From IMG/VR virus record IMGVR_UViG_3300048672_000452, positions 1 to 31,868 of that record: a DNA stretch of 31,868 nt, one strand, 5' to 3'. Below are positions 1 through 4,963 of this stretch, one piece after another. The notes below the pieces were generated by a model, which ran no database searches, was not told the origin of the DNA, and was given only the letters and a program-made list of their open reading frames with translations. The DNA comes from a virus. Position 1 is the stretch's first letter, and each line of letters opens with the position of its first letter. The position numbers and the translations under genes are program-made.

Positions 1-168
1 GCAGCAGCCTTTGCAGCCCATGCAGCCCATGCAGCCCCCGCAGCAGCCTTTGCAGCCCATGCAGCCCCCGCAGCCCATTCAGCCTCCGCAGCAGCCTTTG
101 CAGCCTCCGCAGCAGCCCATGCAGCCTCCGCAGCCCATGCAGCCTCCGCAGCAGCCTTTGCAGCAGCT
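1..168. repeat. Tandem low-complexity repeat encoding the Ala-rich tail
   Basis: This is an imperfect tandem array of short units such as cagcctccgcagcagcctttg and cagcccatgcagcc. It lies in the coding frame of the leftward Imm-5-like gene, where it encodes AAEAAKAAAEAAW-type helical repeats. Units vary in multiples of three bases, as expected of a repeat that expands and contracts under reading-frame selection. The same bases read Pro/Gln/Met on the plus strand, but that frame has no ribosome binding site. Confidence 0.8.
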
Positions 169-572
169 TTATTTTTTTCTGAGGGATATTTTGACCATAC
201 TATAGCGGCGTTTATGGCGTTTCGTGGACGTTTATCACAGGGAAATTTTTTCTCAAAAATATCAATAACCAGTTCAGCAGAAAATATCGCTAGGGCAATA
301 CTATCTTTTTTTGTCCAGTTCCACGCCCTTAATATTTTCATTTCTTCATGCGTAGATTTATCATCCCCGACAAAAGATTTCCCTCTGACCTCAACTTCTG
401 CAAGTATTTCACCCTGGATATAAGAAAGCGCAGCAAGGATGCTTTCTGAGCAATTAAATCCGTGGCATAATTCTTTACAATCCGTTTTATGCCATTCTCC
501 CATTATCCATTGGTAGTTATTGTATTCCGATATCAATCCTGATCGCAAAAATTTGAACCTTCTCGTTTTCAT
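1..572 (-). CDS. Imm-5-like phage protein with Ala-rich repeat tail (C-terminus beyond window)
   Basis: This frame is open from an ATG at 572 to the window edge, giving 190 complete codons and no stop. A strong ribosome binding site (AAGGAG, about 8 bases upstream) supports the start. Residues about 35-90 carry a stretch (HGF, then EVEVRGKS, then LRAW) that resembles an N-terminal domain often fused to these proteins, DUF7666-type by recollection. Residues about 91-125 read AELVIDIFEKKFP, then DKRPRNAINAA, which is the signature I associate with phage 'putative immunity protein' (Imm-5-like) genes. From residue 136 the protein becomes an Ala-rich repeat of AAWAAE and AAKAAAEAA units, predicted to be a long helix. 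The family has no established phage function. It may be an anti-toxin or superinfection-type factor, but that is inference. The frame is convincing; the role is unknown. Confidence 0.85.
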   Translation of the reverse strand, partial: MKTRRFKFLRSGLISEYNNYQWIMGEWHKTDCKELCHGFNCSESILAALSYIQGEILAEVEVRGKSFVGDDKSTHEEMKILRAWNWTKKDSIALAIFSAELVIDIFEKKFPCDKRPRNAINAAIVWSKYPSEKNKAAAKAAAEAAWAAEAAWAAAEAAKAAAEAEWAAGAAWAAKAAAGAAWAAWAAKAA

Positions 573-619
573 AGTGTATACTCCTTTTTATGTTAGTGTG
601 GAGGTATATTTCCTGATTT

Positions 620-874
620 TCAAACCGTCAACATGTAAATGATCCCTGCCAATATCAGGCCGCAAAAAATTCCTATACCCAACCAAACAATGACACATAT
701 AATGTCCGGTTTTCCATCTGGACTGGAATTTTCGCCCTTTTCCATTTCAAGATTTACAATCCGGTGTTCCTTTTCCTCAATTATTCTATATAACTTAGTG
801 ATTTTTTCTTGAGGATTAAGAGGCGAATTTTCGATAATCTTAACCGCCCTGTCAATTTCTTGTTTTGTCGGCAT
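620..874 (-). CDS. Small C-terminally anchored membrane protein
   Basis: The product has 84 residues. The ATG at 874 is preceded by an excellent AGGAGG ribosome binding site. Residues about 5-50 are charged and helical, with a coiled-coil look (KITKLYRIIEEKEHRIVNLE). Residues about 58-82 form one strongly hydrophobic segment (IICVIVWLGIGIFCGLILAG) followed by only a few residues. The inferred topology is a cytoplasmic N-terminal coiled coil with a tail anchor in the inner membrane. A short holin or spanin-like role is conceivable, but there is no endolysin gene nearby to support it. No family was recognised. Confidence 0.7.
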   Translation of the reverse strand: MPTKQEIDRAVKIIENSPLNPQEKITKLYRIIEEKEHRIVNLEMEKGENSSPDGKPDIICVIVWLGIGIFCGLILAGIIYMLTV

Positions 875-884
875 AATTCCTCCT

Positions 885-904
885 GCCCGTTTTACCCGAC
901 GGGC
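885..904 (-). promoter_or_regulatory. Hairpin abutting the ribosome binding site of the membrane-protein gene
   Basis: GCCCGT and ACGGGC form a perfect 6-bp stem with an 8-base loop in the leftward transcript. It sits directly before the AGGAGG site of the gene starting at 874. There is no U-tract, so a translation-level effect or mRNA stabiliser is likelier than termination. Confidence 0.4.
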
Positions 905-917
905 GGCGGGAGAATGG

Positions 918-1193
918 TTAGTTATTGTTTAAACCAGCGATAAACGCCTGCATTCTATTGTAAAGATCGCGTTTTGTGACATAACCGCAGCCAAAAACTG
1001 AATTGACTCCTCCGTGAATGTTGACCATTTGTTCCAGCGCCACCCCACCATAAGCATAGTCAAGGTGGTAATTTCCGATTTGTGCGGAAAACTTTCCGGT
1101 TTCGTCCTTTTTATAAGGAGTTAAAGGATTACCGGTTTTCTTATTGATAATTTCCGCCAAATTCTCAAGGTCCACTTCTCTGATTCTTTCCAT
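918..1193 (-). CDS. Small conserved-type phage protein
   Basis: The product has 91 residues. The ATG at 1193 has a GGGGAGA ribosome binding site. The middle section (TGKFSAQIGNYHLDYAYGGVALEQM) and the end (KRDLYNRMQAFIAGL) match a pattern I recognise from short uncharacterised phage proteins that begin with a predicted helix and end in an amphipathic helix. There are no catalytic motifs and no membrane segment. It belongs to the leftward accessory operon and was probably transcribed with its neighbours from the region near 2400. Function unknown. Confidence 0.75.
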   Translation of the reverse strand: MERIREVDLENLAEIINKKTGNPLTPYKKDETGKFSAQIGNYHLDYAYGGVALEQMVNIHGGVNSVFGCGYVTKRDLYNRMQAFIAGLNNN

Positions 1194-1297
1194 GATATTC
1201 TCCCCTTTCCTTGTTAATTAGTCCTGTTTATTTTTCGCCATTTTTGGCCCTTTATCCTTTCCACTAGCAGCTAATGGAAAGGAAAAAGGTCAAGCCA

Positions 1298-1504
1298 CTA
1301 TTTGATTAGTCTATCTAGTTTTCTCGCTACCTCACACAGATAATGCGTAGGTTGACACCCGTCATCAACGAAAACCAGTGGTCCAGGTTTCGCACATTCT
1401 GCGCATGTTGTAACGTGGTCATAATACGAGAAAAAAGCATCTAAATGTTCCTGATTTCTAAATCCCTGTTGTTTCCGTGCGTCATCAAATAATCGTCCTA
1501 ACAT
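1298..1504 (-). CDS. Small Cys-containing hypothetical protein
   Basis: The product has 68 residues. An in-frame ATG lies five codons upstream (at 1519), but the bases coding for that extension are themselves the ribosome binding site GGAGGTG at the right distance from the ATG at 1504, so the shorter form starting MLGRLFDDAR is preferred. The centre has a CAEC pair and two further cysteines (DDGCQPTHYLC), which could hold a metal. N-terminal residues look helical. No family was recognised, and the role within the leftward operon is unknown. Confidence 0.65.
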   Translation of the reverse strand: MLGRLFDDARKQQGFRNQEHLDAFFSYYDHVTTCAECAKPGPLVFVDDGCQPTHYLCEVARKLDRLIK

Positions 1505-1583
1505 AATATTCACCTCCATAGTTTAGTTTGTTTAATCCTTTTAATCCTGCTATTTATCCTCAGTAAATAGCAGGGTAAAGGGA

Positions 1584-1745
1584 TTAGAATTCGTTCTCAT
1601 GTTCACTTCCGACATACAGAAGCGCGTCGTTGTAAGTATCAAACAATTTTCGCTTATCTCCTGATAGGACATTAAACCGGTATGCTGCGTTCTGGTATGT
1701 TAAGTAATACTTTCCGTCACTTGTTTTCTTAATTTCATAGTCCAT
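1584..1745 (-). CDS. 53-residue hypothetical protein
   Basis: A short frame starts at 1745 with a near-perfect ribosome binding site (AGAGGAGG, 6-7 bases upstream) and ends at a TAA. The product begins MDYEIKKTSDGKYYLTYQNA and ends in an acidic tail. The pattern of alternating aromatic and polar residues suggests a small beta-sheet fold. It is in line with its leftward neighbours and spaced normally from them. No family was recognised. The strong binding site and codon pattern make it likely real despite its size. Confidence 0.65.
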   Translation of the reverse strand: MDYEIKKTSDGKYYLTYQNAAYRFNVLSGDKRKLFDTYNDALLYVGSEHENEF

Positions 1746-1789
1746 GATAAACCTCCTCTTAAGTTAAATGGTTAGTGATCTATTGCCGC

Positions 1790-1924
1790 CTATAATATGC
1801 CAGTGATTGATTGATTAAACTGTACGTAAATCTCTTCAGTGATTAGTGTTTCGCCATCAAATGCAATCGCATTCAGGCCTGCTTCTGGCAATGTTTCTCG
1901 TATTTATGATCTTATATATTTCAT
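1790..1924 (-). pseudogene. Small gene interrupted by an in-frame TAA
   Basis: The ATG at 1924 has a good AGAGG ribosome binding site five bases upstream. The frame runs six codons (MKYIRS), meets a TAA (1904-1906), then continues in the same frame for 37 codons with protein-like sequence (IRETLPEAGLNAIAFDGE, then TEEIYVQFNQ) to a TAG at 1790-1792. One base change (CAA, AAA or GAA to TAA) would explain it. Neighbouring genes end normally at TAA, so recoding of TAA genome-wide is unlikely. A sequencing error is also possible. The intact product would have been 44 residues. Confidence 0.5.
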
Positions 1925-1968
1925 AATATCCTCTCTTTCTTCACTGGCATATTACACAAGGCAATAGT

Positions 1969-1997
1969 CTTTACAGGTTCAAATGATATGACGGCGG
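1969..1997 (+). repeat. Left copy of a 29-base imperfect inverted repeat
   Basis: CTTTACAGGTTC followed by AAATGATATGACGGCGG matches the opposite-strand bases 2264-2236 at 25 of 29 positions. The first 12 bases are identical. The pair brackets the small leftward gene at 2009-2221. No transposase is present, so its origin is unclear. Confidence 0.55.
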
Positions 1998-2008
1998 CTA
2001 GTGGGTTA

Positions 2009-2221
2009 TTATAACATTTGAAAAATCGGGGTTCGTCCGCCATAATTCTTTTGTTTTTCAATGCATCCCCAGGAAACCTTATAATCAGGATGTTTCCATT
2101 GAGACGGAAAACCTTGTTCGCAGAAGTATTTATCCGCTTGAGCTAAACAAGATTGGGGACCAAGATCGACGCCGGCGACGCCATACCATTTCGATTTTAT
2201 TTTTTTCGCTAGTATATACAT
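2009..2221 (-). CDS. 70-residue hypothetical protein
   Basis: The frame extends to an ATG at 2245. However, a GGAG ribosome binding site lies about 7 bases before the internal ATG at 2221, so the 70-residue form starting MYILAKKIKSKWYG is preferred; the 78-residue form cannot be excluded. Composition is aromatic and lysine-rich with three Cys, including CEQGFPSQW and SWGCIEKQ. No family was recognised. It is the first gene of the leftward operon and is bracketed by a 29-base inverted repeat. Confidence 0.55.
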   Translation of the reverse strand: MYILAKKIKSKWYGVAGVDLGPQSCLAQADKYFCEQGFPSQWKHPDYKVSWGCIEKQKNYGGRTPIFQML

Positions 2222-2235
2222 ATCAATTCTCCAAT

Positions 2236-2264
2236 CTGCCATCATACCATTAGAACCTGTAAAG
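2236..2264 (-). repeat. Right copy of the 29-base imperfect inverted repeat
   Basis: Read on the minus strand, this is CTTTACAGGTTC followed by TAATGGTATGATGGCAG. It matches 1969-1997 at 25 of 29 positions. It overlaps the alternative start of the gene at 2009-2221 and one arm of a 6-bp hairpin. Confidence 0.55.
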
Positions 2265-2439
2265 GTTCTGTCCGGCGACCTGCGCTTATCAGGTCCAAAG
2301 GGTGCTCAAGGGAGGTTTACCCTAACCGCGTAACGGTCTACTCTATTACTCCGCATACTACCCAACCGGTTTTCTAATTAGATTGTCAATGAACTTTGTC
2401 TTATATAGAGCAAATGGTATGCCAAATGTAAATGATACC

Positions 2440-2470
2440 TTGACAGAACATTATAAGTATATGATATGAT
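2440..2470 (+). promoter_or_regulatory. Possible rightward sigma70-type promoter
   Basis: A consensus TTGACA (2440-2445) is followed by TATGAT (2465-2470). The spacing is 19 bases, longer than ideal. The overlapping ATATGATATGATATGG gives other -10 choices at 14-17 bases. It faces the packaging genes. Confidence 0.4.
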
Positions 2471-2622
2471 ATGGAGTAATTATTTTATGTTTCCAATCAA
2501 ATGGAAAAACGAGCCGAAGATATAAGGAAAAACGTCGCTAAATCCTGTAAACATTCCTGTATTACTCCGTTAAAATCCCATATGAGAAGGAATGATACGA
2601 TATTATGTATACTAAAAACGAG

Positions 2623-2631
2623 TTATCCACA
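2623..2631 (+). promoter_or_regulatory. Perfect DnaA-box match
   Basis: TTATCCACA matches the bacterial DnaA consensus exactly and lies in the non-coding divergence region. Related TTATCAAC-type 9-mers cluster 0.5-1.1 kb downstream. A single exact match in 32 kb could be chance. Confidence 0.35.
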
Positions 2632-2749
2632 TGGTAAAAATCGCTGTAAATCAATACCAGTGCCGTGCGGAAAGATTCCATCCACAAAAGCGAAAAACCC
2701 GGCAAAATCACGGATTGGATCATTTATATCTAGGTATTACAATTTCCGC

Positions 2750-2778
2750 TTGACATATTAAAAGAATAAGAGTATGGA
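2750..2778 (+). promoter_or_regulatory. Possible promoter directly before the small terminase gene
   Basis: TTGACA (2750-2755), a 17-base spacer and TATGGA (2773-2778, a weak -10). If used, transcription would begin near 2785. That lies beyond the upstream in-frame ATG at 2774 and fits translation from 2801. Confidence 0.3.
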
Positions 2779-2800
2779 AAAACCAAACGAGGAGCAAAAT

Positions 2801-3268
2801 ATGACTCCCGAACAAACTGCAATCGTCATCCAAAGATCAATTCAAGGCGTGTCATCCCGTGACATAGCTGAAGAGATCGGAACAAGTCACACCTCAGTAT
2901 ATCGCGTTAAGCAAAAAGACGACGTTAAGGCAATAGTGGAAAAGGGAATCTCCAAACTAATGAAGCGCGGACTAAATCCCTCTGTTAATACCCTCTGCCG
3001 ATTCGCTGCGCTCGGTAACTCTAAGAACATAATGAGAGACAAAGACTTTGCCAAGATATCCCTAGATGCCTCAAAGACTATCCTATCTCACGTAAATGGA
3101 TCAGGTCCACAGACGATCATAAACCAACTTATCTATTCTCAAGGCGCACACCGGTCTGTTGATAAATGTGCGATAGATATGCTATCTAAGGCTTTAACGA
3201 TGTCAATTCACCAGGTTGATGAGAATATAGTTGATATAGAGCCTGTTGATAAACCTGTTGACAACTAA
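2801..3268 (+). CDS. Putative terminase small subunit (HTH protein)
   Basis: The product has 155 residues. The ATG at 2801 has a strong GAGGAG site 6 bases upstream; the in-frame ATG at 2774 has none. Residues about 8-40 form a helix-turn-helix (QGVSSRDIAEEIGTSHTSVY). This is followed by a helical section (KLMKRGLNPSVNTLCRFAAL, then LDASKTILSH) of the type seen in small terminase subunits that bind packaging sites and recruit the large subunit. The acidic, Val-Asp-rich tail (VDIEPVDKPVDN) would suit contact with a partner protein. Position ahead of the large terminase supports the call. Alternative: a sequence-specific transcription regulator. The DNA-binding fold is well supported; the packaging role is inferred from fold and context. 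Confidence 0.6.
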   Translation: MTPEQTAIVIQRSIQGVSSRDIAEEIGTSHTSVYRVKQKDDVKAIVEKGISKLMKRGLNPSVNTLCRFAALGNSKNIMRDKDFAKISLDASKTILSHVNGSGPQTIINQLIYSQGAHRSVDKCAIDMLSKALTMSIHQVDENIVDIEPVDKPVDN

Positions 3269-3412
3269 AGTTATCAACCTAAATGAGAGTTATAAACAAT
3301 AAATACTTAATGATATCATACATGTTAACATAATAACTCTTACGAGACATGGATAATGGATGCCGGGAATAGGTCGAATAGGTTTAGTGGAGAGGTGGGG
3401 GGAGGAGCGGAC

Positions 3413-3484
3413 ATGGGACTCCGACCCGGACCCGATAGCGATTCTTATTCCACAACACACGTGGTAGAAATAGGGGGTATATAA
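3413..3484 (+). CDS. Possible 23-residue leader peptide coupled to the next gene
   Basis: An ATG at 3413 follows a very strong GGAGGAG site by about 5 bases. The frame encodes 23 residues (MGLRPGPDSDSYSTTHVVEI and three more) and stops at a TAA whose last base is the first base of the next gene's ATG. That arrangement is typical of translational coupling. It is too short to judge by codon use. It may be a genuine microprotein or simply a translated leader. Confidence 0.4.
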   Translation: MGLRPGPDSDSYSTTHVVEIGGI

Positions 3485-3708
3485 TGACGTCTAATTACGG
3501 ATTTGTGTGTAGGAAGTGTGGTGGTTGGTATCATTCGGCTGATAGGGTGAAGGTAAGTACGGTGAGAAAGGATCACCGTAAGCATGGGTGTACGTTTATC
3601 ACGGGGAAGGATGGGATTCTTAGGCGGCCTGGATTGGAGGGGGGTGGTCTTCCTGTGGGTGATTTGGGGAATATAAAAAGGCGATTTTTAAAAACACAGG
3701 GGAGTTAA
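3484..3708 (+). CDS. Small zinc-binding-type protein
   Basis: The product has 74 residues. The ATG at 3484 has a GGGGG-rich binding site. Residues 9-12 are a CRKC pair. A histidine at 17 and a later HRKHGC (32-37) supply further potential zinc ligands, so the first half resembles a small zinc finger. The second half is Gly- and basic-rich (LRRPGLEGGGLPVGDLGN, then KRRFLK), which may bind nucleic acid. Its start overlaps the stop of the 23-residue leader. It is convergent with the HNH gene that ends at 3766. Function unknown; comparable short zinc-finger proteins are common in phage genomes. Confidence 0.6.
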   Translation: MTSNYGFVCRKCGGWYHSADRVKVSTVRKDHRKHGCTFITGKDGILRRPGLEGGGLPVGDLGNIKRRFLKTQGS

Positions 3709-3765
3709 ATTTGGGATTTAGGTTGTTGATAACACCGCTTTTTGGGTTAGTGGAAAAATCTGGTA

Positions 3766-4272
3766 TCACTTAGGATGTATATAGCCAAATGGTATTACTT
3801 CAAATCCCATTGGCTTATGTGGTGGCACTAAAGGTTTTGGCATCACTTGTTCTTTTGGTTTCTTTTCTACCGTTGTTTTGGATGGTTTTGGGAGAATGAG
3901 GTTGATTTCTTTGCGGATGTCTTTTAGGAGAGATATAGGTAGGCGAGACAGAGATTCTTTAAGGAATCGCCCTCTTGCTATATTTGATCCGATATCTGTA
4001 AGTTCGTGCGCCTTTTTCTGTCGCGTGACCAATACTTTTCTTATTGGTTTTAACCGTCTATGGATGAGCATGTGGCAATTAAAACAGACAATTTCACACT
4101 TCAGAAACTCTCTATCGATTCGTTCTTTCGTTAAATGCGGACCAATATCGCAAGACTTAGTTTCGGGGTTTGTATGGTGAAAGACAAGAATATCGGGATT
4201 GTCAGCACCACAACGATTGCACACTGTTCGCAGGGAGCGAATGTATTCTTTCATATCAGTTGTGTCTCTCAT
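3766..4272 (-). CDS. HNH endonuclease on the opposite strand inside the packaging region
   Basis: The product has 168 residues. The ATG at 4272 has a perfect AGGAGGT binding site. The first 72 residues carry the HNH pattern with a structural zinc site: C18-x2-C21, the catalytic HH at 32-33 in VFHHTNPE, and C63-x2-C66 in VCFNCHMLIH with N65, H67 and H71. Residues 75-168 are a basic tail rich in Lys and Pro with no recognised domain, perhaps a DNA-recognition arm. It is the only leftward gene between 2801 and the right end and has its own consensus promoter. It may be a free-standing homing-type nuclease that entered this locus. A packaging-assisting HNH protein is the alternative, but its orientation argues against co-expression with the terminase. 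Confidence 0.85.
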   Translation of the reverse strand: MRDTTDMKEYIRSLRTVCNRCGADNPDILVFHHTNPETKSCDIGPHLTKERIDREFLKCEIVCFNCHMLIHRRLKPIRKVLVTRQKKAHELTDIGSNIARGRFLKESLSRLPISLLKDIRKEINLILPKPSKTTVEKKPKEQVMPKPLVPPHKPMGFEVIPFGYIHPK

Positions 4273-4310
4273 AATGACCTCCTGTATGGGGTTTTTGAAT
4301 TATGACAGAC

Positions 4311-4337
4311 ATTATATCTTATTGCAAATATTGTCAA
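4311..4337 (-). promoter_or_regulatory. Consensus sigma70 promoter for the HNH gene
   Basis: On the minus strand TTGACA (4337-4332) and TATAAT (4316-4311) are both perfect consensus hexamers, separated by 15 bases. The spacing is short of the ideal 17 but within the usable range. It lies about 40 bases before the HNH start codon. Confidence 0.65.
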
Positions 4338-4359
4338 GTATTGTGTGGAGGGGTGGGCT

Positions 4360-4731
4360 ATGATTTTTGGTACGGTGGGTAGGAAGACGAATCCAGCGGA
4401 GAAATGCCCGGTATGTAGGAGGGTAGATGTTCCGTTTATGGATTTGGGTGAGGGTGTTCTGGGGTGCTACGACTGCGGGTGTGCGTTTGTGGCGAAGAGG
4501 AGCAGGGTTAAGGTGGGGATAAATCCAAGTGTCAAGGAGTTCATTGACAGCCAGACGGTAGCGGCTCCGGTTGTCCCGATGGAGGTGGGGATACCGGGTA
4601 GGGAACCAGACCCGCCTATACCGGAAGCTACAACGGAACTAAGTGGGCATACCTGTCATATCTGCGGCAAGACGTTTAAGAACAAGATTGGGCTTGCTGG
4701 TCATTCAAGGAGCCATAAAGATGCGGCATAG
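4360..4731 (+). CDS. Double zinc-finger protein (zinc ribbon plus C2H2 finger)
   Basis: The product has 123 residues from the ATG at 4360, which follows GGAGGGG by a good distance; a GTG at 4345 in the same frame overlaps that binding site and is rejected. Residues 16-39 give C16-x2-C19 and C36-x2-C39 (CPVC, CYDC), a zinc-ribbon pattern. Residues 99-119 give C-x2-C-x12-H-x3-H (CHICGKTF, then GLAGHSRSH), a canonical C2H2 finger. The linker (about 65-95) is Pro-rich and flexible. The protein probably binds DNA or RNA, possibly the packaging substrate, given its place just before the lipoprotein and large terminase genes. That role is inference. C2H2 fingers of this type are known from other phages and archaea. 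Confidence 0.75.
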   Translation: MIFGTVGRKTNPAEKCPVCRRVDVPFMDLGEGVLGCYDCGCAFVAKRSRVKVGINPSVKEFIDSQTVAAPVVPMEVGIPGREPDPPIPEATTELSGHTCHICGKTFKNKIGLAGHSRSHKDAA

Positions 4732-4963
4732 ACTGATTGTGATCGTTTTAGTGGGTGTTCTGTGTGGATGTTGTGGGCCAAGGATGAGTGAATACCGTAA
4801 GGCGTATGACCGTGGTGCGATAAGTTACGATATGTATCAGCGGTTGGAGAACGGCCCCCCGGCTTATTACGATGACAGTTATGGGGATATGGTGAGGCAA
4901 CAGCGGTTCACGAACACGATTCTGCTTTGGAACACGCCGATGCATGAGATGAACAGGAAATGA
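4721..4963 (+). CDS. Short lipoprotein-like protein
   Basis: The product has 80 residues from the ATG at 4721, preceded by AAGGAG; it overlaps the end of the zinc-finger gene. Residues 1-17 (MRHRLIVIVLVGVLCGC) form a basic start, a hydrophobic core and a plausible lipobox ending at a Cys. The mature part (YRKAYDRGAISYDMYQRLEN) resembles small bacterial lipoproteins with a short helical hairpin. Its TGA overlaps the ATG of the large terminase (ATGA). A membrane lipoprotein gene coupled to a terminase gene is unusual. It could be a spanin component or a host-surface factor, but no partner is visible here. Confidence 0.65.
   Translation: MRHRLIVIVLVGVLCGCCGPRMSEYRKAYDRGAISYDMYQRLENGPPAYYDDSYGDMVRQQRFTNTILLWNTPMHEMNRK

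Larger units (their letters stand above)
2246..2800. other. Non-coding divergence region between leftward and rightward operons
   Basis: No convincing gene lies here. On the leftward leader side are two perfect 6-bp hairpins: AGAACC/GGTTCT at 2252-2269 and GACCTG/CAGGTC at 2277-2295. A weaker stem, ACCG/CGGT, lies at 2325-2337. A possible leftward promoter is TTTACA (2432-2427, minus strand) with TCTATA 17 bases on. Rightward hexamers lie at 2440-2470 and 2750-2778. A perfect DnaA box (TTATCCACA) lies at 2623-2631. An 86-codon frame at 2501-2761 lacks a ribosome binding site and looks like chance. Confidence 0.5.
3157..3732. promoter_or_regulatory. Cluster of DnaA-like 9-mers around an AT-rich segment
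   Basis: TGTTGATAA (reverse complement TTATCAACA, one mismatch from a DnaA box) occurs at 3157-3165, 3244-3252 and 3724-3732. TTATCAACC occurs on the plus strand at 3271-3279. Bases 3244-3279 form a nested inverted repeat (GTTGATAA/TTATCAAC around GTTGACAAC). Bases 3270-3345 are markedly AT-rich and contain the inverted repeat AGAGTTAT/ATAACTCT (3286-3293 and 3333-3340). This could be an origin or an operator. Two copies lie inside the small terminase gene, so coding constraint may explain part of it. Confidence 0.3.

Noticed and set aside
1-168. Tandem repeats as a CRISPR array
   Set aside because: There are no unique spacers. Units are short, vary in multiples of three and lie in a coding frame.
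11-205. Plus-strand Met/Gln/Pro repeat frame
   Set aside because: It has no ribosome binding site and is the antisense of a leftward frame with a proper start, binding site and recognised domain.
214-423. Plus-strand 69-codon frame
   Set aside because: It lies antisense to the Imm-5-like gene, has no binding site and no neighbour in the same direction.
1904-1906. TAA recoded as sense throughout the genome
   Set aside because: Many confident genes, such as the scaffold-like and zinc-ribbon neighbours, end at TAA right at the next start.
1969-1990. GGTTCAAAT as a tRNA T-arm
   Set aside because: No acceptor stem, anticodon arm or D-arm could be found around it.
2501-2761. 86-codon frame before the small terminase gene
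   Set aside because: It has no ribosome binding site, and the composition is not protein-like (scattered Cys, many Ser/Lys, no pattern). It overlaps a perfect DnaA box and promoter-like hexamers.
3878-4180. Plus-strand 100-codon frame
   Set aside because: It is a shadow of the HNH endonuclease gene on the other strand.
4345-4359. GTG start for the double zinc-finger protein
   Set aside because: The extension codes over the GGAGGGG binding site of the ATG at 4360.
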